IMG/VR virus record: IMGVR_UViG_3300028837_004134
Location: 19,417 to 83,416 of that record
Length of the DNA stretch: 64,000 nt
Source: a virus
Reading direction: 5' to 3' (one strand)
Of the stretch, positions 53,800 through 62,830 are shown piece by piece. How positions within the stretch are numbered: position 1 is the first letter of the stretch; every line of letters starts with the position of its first letter. A model generated the notes under the pieces. It did not search any database and had not been told where the DNA came from. It saw only the letters and a program-made list of their open reading frames with translations. Both the position numbers and the translations under genes were made by a program.

Positions 53800-54297
53800 T
53801 TAACTGGGCTCTTTTTTCGAGAGGCAATTAGCCGCGGCTGACGAGAGGTGTCTGCTCCGCTGACATCCTATCAAATAGCCCTCCATAAACCGACAGGCAG
53901 CCTGCCGGTCGGAGCAGAAGAAGACCGGAATGTCGAAGTCGACGACGATGGAAAGAACGGTTCCGAGAACGGCGTTGGGGTGCGCACCAGAACGGTAACG
54001 TCCGCCGAGGATGTCGCTGAGGTTGGCCTCAACCACAATGCATGCGGCCTCATACCCGGCAAGACGCTGAAGCTCCTTCTTGAACCGTTTCCGGGAACGG
54101 ATGACGGTGGAAACGAAGTCCTCGAGGGTCTTGCGCTCCACCGCCACCGAGTCCTCGCGTCCCTCGATGGAATAGTCCCCGGCGGGGAGAGCCTGGCGGA
54201 TGACCGCCACGCATTGGGGATCGAAGGCGTAAGGCTCCTGTTCCCGCGTGTCGACGACGACGGTGATCCGGTCCTCGTCAGAACGGCGCGAGAGCAT
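53800..54297 (-). CDS. ERCC4-family nuclease
   Basis: This 165-aa protein has the XPF/ERCC4 nuclease signature: VVVDTREQEPYAF with Asp16, then GDY (Asp41), then VERKTLEDF (Glu54, Arg55, Lys56). Phage versions cut branched or flap DNA in recombination and replication. The ATG at 54297 overlaps the end of the DUF669-like gene by 20 nt. It takes the place of nothing visible in element 1, which ends earlier. Confidence 0.8.
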   Translation of the reverse strand: MLSRRSDEDRITVVVDTREQEPYAFDPQCVAVIRQALPAGDYSIEGREDSVAVERKTLEDFVSTVIRSRKRFKKELQRLAGYEAACIVVEANLSDILGGRYRSGAHPNAVLGTVLSIVVDFDIPVFFCSDRQAACRFMEGYLIGCQRSRHLSSAAANCLSKKEPS

Positions 54298-54772
54298 CTT
54301 TAGCCGCCGTATCGTATTCGTCCCCGCTGTCTTCAAGCACGATGCGCCGGTTGAAGTAGACGTTTTCGTTTTCGCCCCGGGTGCGCTTGGTCACCTCGAT
54401 CTTGACGTTGAGCAACTTGTCCAGGTTGTCGGGAAGCTCGGAGAGCTTTTCGAGATCGAGCCCGCAGGTGTGCAGGTCCGTCTTGAGCCACTTGATGTTC
54501 TCGCGGGTGGCCATCACGTTGTTGCGCCACAGGAGCCTTCCCCGGAACCGTGGCGCAAGAATGCGCAGTGTCCACTTGAGCATTGGATTGCCCGAGGTCT
54601 GCGCCCGGGTCAGTTCCACTCGCTCGACGTTCACCTGGTACTTGCCGTCGGGAATCGGTTCGAACTCCCGATCTTCGACTTCAGCTTACGCGAAATCGTC
54701 GTCGAACTGCGCAAGGTCGATCTCGTTAGTACCGCGAGGTTTACCGAGATACTCATCGCTTTCATACGGCAA
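54278..54772 (-). pseudogene. DUF669-like phage gene with an in-frame stop
   Basis: A TTG at 54772 with GGAGG 8 nt upstream opens a frame (PYESDEYLGKPRGTNEIDLAQFDDDFA) that hits TAA at 54686-54688. The same frame then continues with EDREFEPIPDGKYQVNVERVELTRAQTSGNPMLKW...NVKIEVTKRTRG, the DUF669 core. DUF669 proteins accompany phage recombination systems. One base change (GAA to TAA) explains the break. Translation might restart at the ATG at 54634. Confidence 0.6.
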
Positions 54773-54800
54773 GCTCTACTCCTCCATCTAAGGAGTTTAC

Positions 54801-55127
54801 TTACTCGCAGGCACGGGCTTCTTCTTCTGTCCATCCCCCGGCACCGACCGCACGACCCTCTCCGATCCGTTCGACCTTGAATGCCTCTTCACCGAACTCA
54901 CGGGAGAGGAACCCGGTGAAAATCCTGGCGATAGCGCGTCCGACATCGGTCGCCGCGTCCACCACGCAGGAGCGCTTTTTCGAGTCCAGGCAGAAGGACG
55001 CATCAAGGCGCATCAGGGAGCGACCGTGCAGGCTTTCGGCGGCAAGTACCGCCAGTAGCAGGGATTCCTCGACGTCCTGGATCGGGACCTTGGAATCGAA
55101 GTTGTATCGGTAGAGTTCTCGCTTCAT
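54801..55127 (-). CDS. Conserved element protein of unknown function (copy 2)
   Basis: This 108-aa counterpart of 4820-5134 starts at an ATG with GGAGG 8 nt upstream. Nearly all substitutions are mild through ...GEEAFKVER. The C-terminal 15 residues (VGAGGWTEEEARACE) differ completely, as if the downstream recombination module was swapped right after the conserved core. Confidence 0.7.
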   Translation of the reverse strand: MKRELYRYNFDSKVPIQDVEESLLLAVLAAESLHGRSLMRLDASFCLDSKKRSCVVDAATDVGRAIARIFTGFLSREFGEEAFKVERIGEGRAVGAGGWTEEEARACE

Positions 55128-55228
55128 GATCTATGCCTCCATTCCGTTTAGTGCGGTCCGTTGGAGGGCGCGCCCGGGCCGGATGTCGTTGGGGCTTCTC
55201 AAACGCCTCGCTGGCATCCGACCCGGTC

Positions 55229-55259
55229 AATACCTACCGGAAGCGACCCTGGACCGTCG
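55229..55259 (-). promoter_or_regulatory. Putative element sigma promoter, site 7
   Basis: In the minus direction CGACG, 13 nt, then TTCCGGTAGGTATT; same place as site 1, about 100 nt upstream of 55127. Confidence 0.6.
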
Positions 55260-55264
55260 GACGG

Positions 55265-55852
55265 TCAGAGGTAGTCCCTCAGTCCGGCGTCCTCAAAGAT
55301 CGCGCGCAGCTTCTTGATGGATTCGTAGATCGTGCCCCGCGGAGTTCCGGTGTCGCGGGAAATCTCCGTGACGGTGTCGGTATCGAGACGCTTGCACAGC
55401 TCACGCAGCTCGGGCGGCAGTTTCTCAATTGTTTTCTGCACGTCAAGGGAAAGATCTCGCAACTCCCACGCGGGTCGTGCGAGCTTACCGGTGCGGCGCA
55501 GGTAATCTTCCTGGTCGATGGTCTCCATGCGTTCCACAGAGCCGCCTTCTTCGTCATCGAACCGGTCGTTCAGGGAGCACCGGCAGCGGCGATAGTCCCG
55601 CATGCCGGCTTTCTGTGATTCGATAATGGTGGCGATCTTGTGTTCTACCACACGGGCGATGAAGGTATTGCGCTGTGCACGCTTGGGATTGAATTTGGGC
55701 AGTCGGCGAAGCAGGTCCAGCAGCATTTCCTGCTCCAGGTCCTCGCGGTCGGACTCTGTGAATCCAACCCGTCCAACTAATTGCCTCGCCTTGTACTTGA
55801 TGAGTCGAACGGCATACTCGTCGACTGCTTCGGGGTGATTGTCGAAACCCAT
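55265..55852 (-). CDS. Element-encoded small sigma factor (copy 2)
   Basis: This 195-aa partner of 5267-5851 keeps region 2 (DREDLEQEMLLDLLRRLPKFNP) and region 4 (IEKLPPELRELCKRL...EISRDTGTPRGTIYESIKKL). The recognition helix differs only slightly between copies, which predicts overlapping promoter specificity, and the motif is indeed the same in both elements. It starts at an ATG with GGAGG upstream and a structured leader. In this element it has at least five candidate target promoters. Confidence 0.8.
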   Translation of the reverse strand: MGFDNHPEAVDEYAVRLIKYKARQLVGRVGFTESDREDLEQEMLLDLLRRLPKFNPKRAQRNTFIARVVEHKIATIIESQKAGMRDYRRCRCSLNDRFDDEEGGSVERMETIDQEDYLRRTGKLARPAWELRDLSLDVQKTIEKLPPELRELCKRLDTDTVTEISRDTGTPRGTIYESIKKLRAIFEDAGLRDYL

Positions 55853-55861
55853 CTGGACCTC

Positions 55862-55971
55862 CTCGTGGCCGAGGGGGCGTGGGTGCCGACGGAAGATGTG
55901 GCTACTATGAGAAGAGGCGTTGCAGGCTCACCGCATCTGCGGCACCCACAACGCCTCCACTTCGTGGCCGG
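55862..55971 (-). promoter_or_regulatory. Conserved structured leader of the sigma gene (copy 2)
   Basis: The arms GTGGGTGCC (55879-55887) and GGCACCCAC (55941-55949) are kept, as is the CCGC/GCGG competitor hairpin, here with loop ATCT. Confidence 0.5.
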
Positions 55972-56026
55972 TTAGTTGTCAGGTAGCGAAAAGCTTTGTT
56001 TACGATTGGGGAGCCGATCCCCGCTC

Positions 56027-56365
56027 TCAGGCAGTGTTCTCCTCAACGATCATCTTGAAAGGAAGGCCGCGCTTGACTTCAAGAGAGTGGATTACTCCGT
56101 TACCCAATGCTCCAACTTGCGTGAAGAAGTCGCGTACTTGAGCCTTGAGCAGAAAGTCCTGTTTGGTGGCCTCTGGTCGCGGACCGTTTTCCGCGCAGAA
56201 CTTAATCTCCCGGACCACCCGCGGCCGCGGATCAAGAACCAACTCGCCGTTCCGGATGACGATCCCTTCGATGCGACCGAAATTGATGTGTTGCATCATC
56301 TCTATGAACTCCATCTTCGGTTGCGAGAGGGAAGACTTCGTAGCGTTACGTCTGGTCTCCTGCAT
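56027..56365 (-). CDS. Conserved element protein of unknown function (copy 2)
   Basis: This 112-aa counterpart of 6027-6365 has exactly the same length. Differences cluster in the N-terminal 30 residues (MQETRRNATKSSLSQPKMEFIEMMQ). GAAGGAG precedes the ATG. Retention of length and core in a decaying element suggests selection, but no function is visible. Confidence 0.7.
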   Translation of the reverse strand: MQETRRNATKSSLSQPKMEFIEMMQHINFGRIEGIVIRNGELVLDPRPRVVREIKFCAENGPRPEATKQDFLLKAQVRDFFTQVGALGNGVIHSLEVKRGLPFKMIVEENTA

Positions 56366-56556
56366 GTCACTCCTTCGATATGAGGGTGGTCACAAGAGCG
56401 ACGCACTGTGCGCCAGCTCGCTGCCCTTCGGAGCAATTGCAGGAAATGATTGCAGGGGGTGTGGAGGTGTCCGTAACCTCGTCAGCGAAAAGAACTACGG
56501 CGTGTGAATGTGGGAATTGCAGTTGCAGGAAACCATGCAAACTGCAATGTGGAAGG

Positions 56557-57540
56557 TTATCCCTTGAAGCTCATGACTTGTTCAAGATCGTTGGCTGCTT
56601 CCCAGAGAATGCGGATCTCCGTGTCGGAAGGATCGTTAATCGCTCTGGATATGGAAGACACGCTGACACCCAATTGAGCTGCAAGTTGCTTCTGGGTTGG
56701 TCGAGGCAGCAGGGCGGGACCAGTCCCGTGATCGCGCGAACTGTAAGCATAATCGCGCGCTGCCCGGAGGTGCTCTCTTAGTGCCTTCTTAATAGCGTCA
56801 ATGATAGCGGTGCGTGGGGCACGCTTCATGCGTTTCCTCCTGGCCGGTTTGCAAGTAGGTCGATCTCCATGTGCCTCCGCCTTACCGAGTGCTGTCTTGT
56901 GTCTCTTGCGGAGTTCATCCAGGCGCTTCACGACCTTCTGACCGGGAATGAGCTTCTTCCTGATCTCGTCATACTCATTGGGTGGTATGGCAGGCAAGTC
57001 TGATACATCGAGAGTGAGAAGAGCTGACTCACGAAGCCTCTCTTCGGTCTCATCCCCAAAAAGAGTAATATCGGGCCTGATGATAACACACGGTACGGAC
57101 AAAACCTGATCACTGTCGATATCCTTACGATTAGGGTAGGAAATCACATGCCTCTCTACAATTGTTGCAGGCAGTACTGGTGAATACTCGGCAACACGAG
57201 GGTAAGACGAGAGAGCCTCCACGATGGCGCACGCTGGACAGGCGCCGATCAGGGTGTTCAACTCAGGTAGATGCGCCAGTGCCTCGTGTAGATCTCTTTG
57301 TACGTCGTTCCATCGCTTCTCCCTCTTTCGCTTAGAGGCAGTCCTTTGTTGAAACAGGGATAACTTGACGCAATCGCGGAACTCGCTGCACGAGAACCCT
57401 ATGCAGTGATACTCGCAGAAGACCGCTGCTAGATCCTTCAGGCGCTTCCAAGCCCATTTCGCTGCCGCGCGATGGTCCGAACACTCTCTGACACCAGACT
57501 CGAAATGGGTTATGGTGAGACCATCGTTTGTCTTGATCAT
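56557..57540 (-). CDS. Element protein with C-terminal helix-turn-helix (copy 2)
   Basis: This 327-aa counterpart of 6558-7541 has identical length. The HTH (PTQKQLAAQLGVSVSSISRAI) and the GACPACAIVEAL patch are conserved. The first 25 residues and the basic linker differ. It now follows a LexA remnant rather than a working lexA, so its function does not depend on that repressor. Confidence 0.65.
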   Translation of the reverse strand: MIKTNDGLTITHFESGVRECSDHRAAAKWAWKRLKDLAAVFCEYHCIGFSCSEFRDCVKLSLFQQRTASKRKREKRWNDVQRDLHEALAHLPELNTLIGACPACAIVEALSSYPRVAEYSPVLPATIVERHVISYPNRKDIDSDQVLSVPCVIIRPDITLFGDETEERLRESALLTLDVSDLPAIPPNEYDEIRKKLIPGQKVVKRLDELRKRHKTALGKAEAHGDRPTCKPARRKRMKRAPRTAIIDAIKKALREHLRAARDYAYSSRDHGTGPALLPRPTQKQLAAQLGVSVSSISRAINDPSDTEIRILWEAANDLEQVMSFKG

Positions 57541-57556
57541 CTTCGTCCTGCCTCAA

Positions 57557-57790
57557 TCACATTTGTCGCCTCACTGCGACGATCTTCCTAGGGACTCGAT
57601 GTCCGTCGTCGGGTCCATGCGGGATCGGTCCGTGATCTGGAATCCCCGGCCTTGGTGCGATTATCTCGTCACGGATGTAGAGCCGCTTCACTGCTGCCTC
57701 ATCGCCGAGCGATGCCACTACAACGCCTTTGCTTTCGGCCACTGGCAACCGGCGGACTACTACTCTGTCGCAAAACCAGCTCGGGATTGA
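57557..57790 (-). pseudogene. LexA C-terminal remnant
   Basis: VVVRRLPVAES...VVVASLGDEAAVKRLYIRDE...IPHGPDDG aligns with the last 70 residues of the LexA protein of element 1 and keeps the catalytic lysine region. The DNA-binding domain, cleavage site and serine are gone. An ATG at 57811 with GAGGAG nearby may still express a short protein. It marks the right edge of a module replacement. Confidence 0.65.
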
Positions 57791-57877
57791 ACTGTTGAGC
57801 CATCGTTTCATTCTCCTCTGCTAGCTGTAATCAATGGCCTAAACACTAAACGTCTAGGCCAAAAAAGAGAAACCAAC

Positions 57878-58174
57878 TTATGACCGCCGCCGCTTGGTCT
57901 TTGCCAGATTCGTTACGGTGACGTTCATGTTCTTCCGCCGGGCGCGTTCCACTGCCAGATCCATATCCGGTTGCGGGACTCGCAATATCTTCTGTTTGTT
58001 AGTCTGCGTCGCCAATCGAGACAGTGCCTTATCAATCTTTGTCGGAGTACCTCCGCGTTCGACTTCGATGGCGGTGTTCCCACGAATCGCATCAAGTCTG
58101 CGCCCACCGGAGATCGGCACTTCCTTTCGCGCGGCCTTTCCTTTGCCCTGTTTGTGTGATCTGCTTTCTGACAT
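57878..58174 (-). CDS. Small basic protein of unknown function in the immunity module
   Basis: This 98-aa protein starts at an ATG with GGAGG 8 nt upstream. It is rich in Lys and Arg, with the central patch GGRRLDAIRGNTAIEVERGG and the C-terminal NVTVTNLAKTKRR. The spacing of D and E-V-E might recall a tiny PD-(D/E)XK fold, but this is weak. It follows the ImmA-like protease gene and is absent from element 1. Confidence 0.55.
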   Translation of the reverse strand: MSESRSHKQGKGKAARKEVPISGGRRLDAIRGNTAIEVERGGTPTKIDKALSRLATQTNKQKILRVPQPDMDLAVERARRKNMNVTVTNLAKTKRRRS

Positions 58175-58201
58175 GACAATGTCCTCCTATAACCGTTGAG
58201 G

Positions 58202-58903
58202 TTAAGTGGTAAAGAGACTAGGCCCCGGCTGCTCGGTTTTAATCAGCTCGAGCCCGATCAAACGTATTTGCATAGCCTGCCCGGAAAGGTTGAATTCGCG
58301 GGCGAGCTCACGCGCGATTTCTACTGTCGGGCGTTCATCCTCCGCCAATCCCCACTTCGCCGAAAGGTCAGCCATCTCTTCCTCTGCGACATAAGGAGTC
58401 CTGCTGCCAAACTGTGACTCCCATGCCTGGAACACCATGTCCTTTGGCATTAACAGGAAACCGGCGAACGTGTCTGCCTGCCACTCAATCGGTTCCTTGC
58501 GAGAGCAGGTCCGACACACAACTGACGGTTCTTCTCGTTTGCCAAATAACGAAGTCTGGTCTTGGTTTTCCATGAAAAGGTGCCGGTGCAACTCCCAATG
58601 TCCAACTTCATGTGCGACCGTAAAGCGGTAGCGTCCCTCTTTTGTCGGATTGTCAGTGGGATCGAGTGACTGGTCAATTAGCACACGTCGGTCCTGGACC
58701 CACGTAGCGCCAAGCACATCCGAGAGGCCGAGCTGCTTGGCCAGATCGTCAAAACCCAGGCTAAGTTCCAGGTGTGCTTCAAGGATTTCCTCGACCGGGA
58801 TGGGCGGCCTCTCAACGACACCGTATTCCTGGCCATACTCGCCAAGCAGGCGCAGGCTTGCACCTTCGATTTTGTCTATGGGCAAAAACCTGACCCTAGT
58901 CAT
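58202..58903 (-). CDS. immA: ImmA/IrrE-type metallopeptidase of element 2
   Basis: This 233-aa protease has the zinc motif HEVGH at 98-102 (FTVAHEVGHWELH). A second CxxC pair (VVCRTCSRK) is followed by EWQADTFAGFLLMP, where the third metal ligand lies. In ICEBs1-like elements ImmA cleaves the XRE repressor to induce excision. The XRE gene lies 14 nt upstream, so the same switch is inferred here, replacing the LexA self-cleavage of element 1. Confidence 0.8.
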   Translation of the reverse strand: MTRVRFLPIDKIEGASLRLLGEYGQEYGVVERPPIPVEEILEAHLELSLGFDDLAKQLGLSDVLGATWVQDRRVLIDQSLDPTDNPTKEGRYRFTVAHEVGHWELHRHLFMENQDQTSLFGKREEPSVVCRTCSRKEPIEWQADTFAGFLLMPKDMVFQAWESQFGSRTPYVAEEEMADLSAKWGLAEDERPTVEIARELAREFNLSGQAMQIRLIGLELIKTEQPGPSLFTT

Positions 58904-58917
58904 TACCGCCTCACGTA

Positions 58918-59283
58918 CTACTTCTTTTTCTTCTTCTGTGCCTGCTTCGCAAGCTCGCGAAGCTGTTTGTCGGACATTACCTGCGTACTTCTGAGCAAAT
59001 CCGGTAGCACGGAGGGTCTCCTGCGGATAATCTCGCTCAGCTCAGGATCAACCCGCCCCGCAAGTGCGAGTAATTCGTCCGCGTCCACACCGAGGAGTTC
59101 AGCCATTTTCTTGATCTTCTCCGGCCTCGGCGGGTCGAACTCACCGCGCTCAACCTTGCTCAGAAACGTCGGACTGATGCCAACGGCATCGGCGAACTTC
59201 CTCAATGTGAAAGTCGAGTCTGTTTTGAGCTTCGCTTCTCGAAGTTCTCGGAGATGATCGCCAAATTTCTTGTTTCCTGCCAT
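58918..59283 (-). CDS. XRE-family repressor of element 2
   Basis: This 121-aa protein has an HTH at residues about 8-65 (FGDHLRELREAKLKTDSTFTLRKFADAVGISPTFLSKVERGEF, read as consecutive pieces) and a C-terminal helical tail ending in poly-lysine. It is the probable target of the downstream ImmA protease. The ATG at 59283 is chosen because GAGAG precedes it; the longer frame upstream has no site. Confidence 0.75.
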   Translation of the reverse strand: MAGNKKFGDHLRELREAKLKTDSTFTLRKFADAVGISPTFLSKVERGEFDPPRPEKIKKMAELLGVDADELLALAGRVDPELSEIIRRRPSVLPDLLRSTQVMSDKQLRELAKQAQKKKKK

Positions 59284-59302
59284 GACCGCACTCTCCGTTT
59301 GA

Positions 59303-59671
59303 TTAGCTTCCAATGCCAAGCAAGGGCAATCCCATGGGCGTTGCCGCGTCAAGGATCAAGTGGCTGACATAGGCCGCCGATGCCACTACCGTCGCCATCT
59401 TCTGCTTAGGAGTCATCTGCGTCGACTCCAGGGCTCTGTTGTTTGCGTACGCAATCCCCATCAGCAGAGCGACGCTATGAAAAGGACCTCGGTGATTAGG
59501 GGACAAAGCTGGTTCAAGGACGTCGGCGCTGATCCCGATAGCAGCTCCAAATCCCAATGCGGCGGTTGCTCCTCCCAGAGTCCATTCCTCATTCTGGAAC
59601 CGCTTTACCAAGCCGTACACGGCCAGCCCGGCAAGTGCTCCAGCTGCGGCGTGTGTACTACTATTCGCCAA
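59303..59671 (-). CDS. YdjM/DUF457-like membrane metal-dependent hydrolase
   Basis: This 122-aa membrane protein has several hydrophobic segments and the conserved polar set of the YdjM family: ADVLEPALSPNHRGPFHS with Asp and His residues, and later YVSHLILDAATPMGLPLLG. The family is an inner-membrane hydrolase of unknown substrate. The TTG at 59671 has AAGGAGA 7 nt upstream. A strong sigma-70 promoter lies 55-80 nt before it and probably also drives the XRE and ImmA genes. Confidence 0.7.
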   Translation of the reverse strand: MANSSTHAAAGALAGLAVYGLVKRFQNEEWTLGGATAALGFGAAIGISADVLEPALSPNHRGPFHSVALLMGIAYANNRALESTQMTPKQKMATVVASAAYVSHLILDAATPMGLPLLGIGS

Positions 59672-59724
59672 TACTGTTTCTCCTTCACATCGATACGCCA
59701 ACTGGCGCCATGTATTTTGTGGAC

Positions 59725-59753
59725 TTTATACTAAACACCAGAAGTCTTGTCAA
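59725..59753 (-). promoter_or_regulatory. Sigma-70 promoter of the immunity module
   Basis: On the minus strand TTGACA, exactly 17 nt, then TATAAA. This is a near-consensus housekeeping promoter, unlike the element-type promoters elsewhere. Confidence 0.65.
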
Positions 59754-59883
59754 CACGTTTTTCCGACAAAACACATTGGGAGATAGGTGATCGCGTAATC
59801 CATTGTGAATTGAGGGGTTACGGGTAGCCGTTCGACGAAATGACGGGTGTGCCGGGAAGCGGAGAGGCGTACAGTTAGACGAG

Positions 59884-60342
59884 CTATTGCTGAGACCGGG
59901 AGCGATCGAAGACCAGCTTTTCCCACTTCTTGCGCTGGCGGTGCCAGTGAGGGACGGCGGCGATGGGACGGACGTCTCTCTCCTTAATCGGATCACGGCC
60001 CGTGGTCGTCCGAGGGAGAAACAGGATTTCCTCTTGGATGTCCGGTGCGAGGTTCAAGAGACTCATGATTTGCGTGATGCGGGCACGTGTCACGTAACCC
60101 AGGCGGGCGAGATCGGCATAGTCACTCACCTCGTTGTTGCGGATCAGGCCGGCGAACCGAATCGCCAGTGCCATCAGTCTTGAGAGGCGAGGCACATTGC
60201 CGGCCTCGACCTTCCGCCTTTCAGAATCCGGCTCTAAGGCCCGTTTCACCCTGGACTGGTTCCCGCTCTTAGGTCGGAAGGTCCAGGTCACGTCCAGACC
60301 ATTGGAACCGGGATCGCTTTCTGTCAAGTCGTTATGTTTCAT
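59884..60342 (-). CDS. Recombinase-partner HTH protein (copy 2)
   Basis: This 152-aa counterpart of 8889-9338 has an HTH region almost unchanged (YADLARLGYVTRARITQIMS). The start overlaps the recombinase stop by ATGA as in element 1. Confidence 0.75.
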   Translation of the reverse strand: MKHNDLTESDPGSNGLDVTWTFRPKSGNQSRVKRALEPDSERRKVEAGNVPRLSRLMALAIRFAGLIRNNEVSDYADLARLGYVTRARITQIMSLLNLAPDIQEEILFLPRTTTGRDPIKERDVRPIAAVPHWHRQRKKWEKLVFDRSRSQQ

Positions 60343-61946
60343 CGTAGTTCCTCCCCGTTGGACTGGCCTTTCTTTTCGCAGAGTGCCTTGATACCTAGCG
60401 ACCGGAAAGTCACCTTGACGCTGCCGTCTCTGCCGTCATATCCGATCCGTTCGATAAGTAGTTTGATGATCCGTGATTGCTCCCGAGAGTTTAGGGACTC
60501 CCAAACCGGCTTGAAGGCCGACAAAGACTGGGCTATGTCCTCTTCGTCTACTGCCTCTCTCTGCAGTGTGATGATCTCCTCTTCGATCTCTGTCATCCGC
60601 TGTTCGGCGCTACGAATCTGGTCCTGGAGATCGGCCAGTTGGTCAATCGCGGGGCTATCGACTGAAATCCCCGCCGGTTCCCCGATAAGCTTCCGCAGTC
60701 TTAGATGTAGACGCCGAATTTGCGTCTTCTGGATACGTCGTTCTCGGTTCAGGTCCGCCAGGCGGCTTTCCGTCTTTGCTCGAACCCGCTTCACCGTCTC
60801 TGCAATGATCTCCTGGTTGGAGCCAATCCCCTGAATATGTTCCACGAGGAACGACTCAATATCCTGGGCGTTGATCGATTTCGATGGGCACGCCGACCAC
60901 CCTCGTTGTTGAGCATTCAGGCAAACATAGTAGCGGTAGCGCCTGTTCTTTTTGGCGGTGTAAGTGTGCATCATGGCGGTACCGCAGGGGGTGCAATAGA
61001 GTAGTCCTCTGAGAATCGCTCCGTGCTTGCTGGGCATATTCGTCCCGCCGTTGCGAGCATTCTTCCGCAACAGGTCCCGGACTTGCTGCCACCGGACCTC
61101 ACTGATAATCTGTTCATGCTCTCCGGGATAAACCGAATCCTTGTATCGCACCTTTCCAGTATAGACGACATTTGTGAGCAGACGGAAGAGGCTGTTCTTG
61201 GTAAACGGCTTGCCCCCGCGTTCATGTCCTTTCTTCGTGACCCAGTGTTTGGTACGCCAGTCACGTCGATTGAGTTCCTGCACGACTGCGAGTAGTCTCT
61301 CATGCTCAAGATACAAGTCGAAAATCGCACGAACCCGTTCCGCTTCCTCGAGGTTGACAACAAGTCGACCAGCTTGTGAGTCAACATCATAGCCCAACAC
61401 CGGCATTCCCCCGGTCCATTTGCCCTTCTTCCGCGATGCCGATATCTTGTCGCGCGTACGCTCGGAGATGATCTCCCGCTCGAACTGCGCGAAGGACAGC
61501 AGGATGTTGAGGGTTAGGCGTCCCATAGAACTGGTAGTGTTGAACTGCTGGGTGACCGAGACGAAACTCACATCGTGCTTGTCGAAAAGCTCCATGATAC
61601 GAGAGAAGTCGAGAAGCGAGCGACTCAGACGATCAACCTTGTAGACCACCACACAATCGATCTCTCCTCCCTCAATGTCGGAGATGAGTCGATTGAGCGC
61701 CGGGCGTTCCATATTGCCGCCGGTGAAGCCGCCGTCATTGTAAGCATCGGGTTGACAAACCCAACCTTCATGCTGTTGGCTCTTGATGAACGATTCGGCC
61801 GACTCCCGCTGGGCGTCCAAGCTGTTGAACTCCTGGTCGAGCCCTTCATCTGTGGATTTACGAGTATATATCGCGCAGCGCACGGTTCCGTTGTCGCTCC
61901 GGCACAAGTTTTCTGATAGGGTATAGGCCTTGCTTCCTGAATTCAT
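60339..61946 (-). CDS. Large serine recombinase (copy 2)
   Basis: This 535-aa enzyme is the same length as copy 1. The catalytic Ser31 (IYTRKSTDEG) and all catalytic-domain signatures are kept. Differences are spread through the recombinase and coiled-coil parts, so the two enzymes may recognise slightly different attachment sites. It is the likely integrase of element 2, whose right end carries the tRNA fragment at 63134-63175. It overlaps both neighbours by ATGA. Confidence 0.9.
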   Translation of the reverse strand: MNSGSKAYTLSENLCRSDNGTVRCAIYTRKSTDEGLDQEFNSLDAQRESAESFIKSQQHEGWVCQPDAYNDGGFTGGNMERPALNRLISDIEGGEIDCVVVYKVDRLSRSLLDFSRIMELFDKHDVSFVSVTQQFNTTSSMGRLTLNILLSFAQFEREIISERTRDKISASRKKGKWTGGMPVLGYDVDSQAGRLVVNLEEAERVRAIFDLYLEHERLLAVVQELNRRDWRTKHWVTKKGHERGGKPFTKNSLFRLLTNVVYTGKVRYKDSVYPGEHEQIISEVRWQQVRDLLRKNARNGGTNMPSKHGAILRGLLYCTPCGTAMMHTYTAKKNRRYRYYVCLNAQQRGWSACPSKSINAQDIESFLVEHIQGIGSNQEIIAETVKRVRAKTESRLADLNRERRIQKTQIRRLHLRLRKLIGEPAGISVDSPAIDQLADLQDQIRSAEQRMTEIEEEIITLQREAVDEEDIAQSLSAFKPVWESLNSREQSRIIKLLIERIGYDGRDGSVKVTFRSLGIKALCEKKGQSNGEELR

Positions 61947-62488
61947 TCTCGTTGATCCGCCCTCTTGGTTTCGCGGTTCGTGTTGTCAGATGCTTTCTGT
62001 CTGGTGAGCCCGAAGAAAACGAAACCATTCCACTTGTTTCCCGTTACCTCGCGTGCAATAGCACTGAGTGACCTGAAACGGCGATCTTCGTACTCGAAGC
62101 CTTCGTCAAGGACCTTGACCACGACCGTCTTATCCTTGAACTCCCGCACGAGAAGCGTGCCCGGTAAAGGCAGACGGGAATCGCGGGAGGGGTCGAGCCG
62201 TCCGCCTATCGTCCTGCTGCGCATCTCGGCAGATCCGTACTTGTATGGATCGCGCGGAGTGCGGATTCTCAGGTCAGCGTCATTGGCTAATTCTTCGGCC
62301 CGGCAGCGCGCCCGTTCGGAAAGGTCGCCTTCCGACAAGGATTGCAGTCGCCAGGCGATACGTTTCCGCAGGAATTCCTTGTGGTAGGAACGTGTTTCCT
62401 CGCCGAACACATCGAGGTACTTTTCCTTGAGTTCGCCAACGGTCATCCTGCCTAATGCCTGGATCTCCTTGTAAGTCTCAGCGTTCAT
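61943..62488 (-). CDS. DUF2924 family protein (copy 2)
   Basis: This 181-aa protein starts at an ATG with GGAGG 7 nt upstream. The conserved pieces GTLLVREFKDKTVVVKVLDEG and SAIAREVTGNKWNGFVFFGL are present. A longer upstream frame to 62608 is spurious, as it crosses the neighbouring small gene. Confidence 0.8.
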   Translation of the reverse strand: MNAETYKEIQALGRMTVGELKEKYLDVFGEETRSYHKEFLRKRIAWRLQSLSEGDLSERARCRAEELANDADLRIRTPRDPYKYGSAEMRSRTIGGRLDPSRDSRLPLPGTLLVREFKDKTVVVKVLDEGFEYEDRRFRSLSAIAREVTGNKWNGFVFFGLTRQKASDNTNRETKRADQRE

Positions 62489-62513
62489 ATTCAAACCTCC
62501 ATTCTTCGAAGCG

Positions 62514-62741
62514 TTAAGTTGCTTCTGAATGATGGCTTCGGCGGCCCGAACTATCAAGGCAATTCTCCGTAACCGGCTCAGATTCTTCGACTTGCGCCAC
62601 ATCGGCAACGCTCACTGAATGCTCAGATGATACCGACTGACGTTTCGACTTGAGATGTCTGAAACTACTTCTGGCTAGGATCGAAGCGATCTCTGTTACG
62701 ACCTCCTCGGGTTCCGTTGGTAGGTTATCATCATTGTCCAT
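62514..62741 (-). CDS. Small element protein, first gene of the recombinase operon (copy 2)
   Basis: This 75-aa protein begins MDNDDNLPTEPEEVVTEIASILA, matching 11539-11742 at its start and in DVAQV.ESEP.TEN.LDSS near the end; the middle varies. GGAG lies 6 nt upstream. Conservation of ends with a variable middle suggests a short linker-like or anti-repressor-like protein, without firm evidence. Confidence 0.6.
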   Translation of the reverse strand: MDNDDNLPTEPEEVVTEIASILARSSFRHLKSKRQSVSSEHSVSVADVAQVEESEPVTENCLDSSGRRSHHSEAT

Positions 62742-62830
62742 ATGCTACTCCGTCGCAGCGGATGCACGATCATCCCGCTGTCTGGTTGATCAAGTGTTGC
62801 CGGGGTTTTTGTCGGTCCCGGCATGCGATA

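Noticed and set aside
57833-57863. Inverted repeat TGGCCTA/TAGGCCA as a terminator
   Set aside because: The T run lies on the wrong side for the minus-strand gene; it may be an operator, but nothing supports this further.
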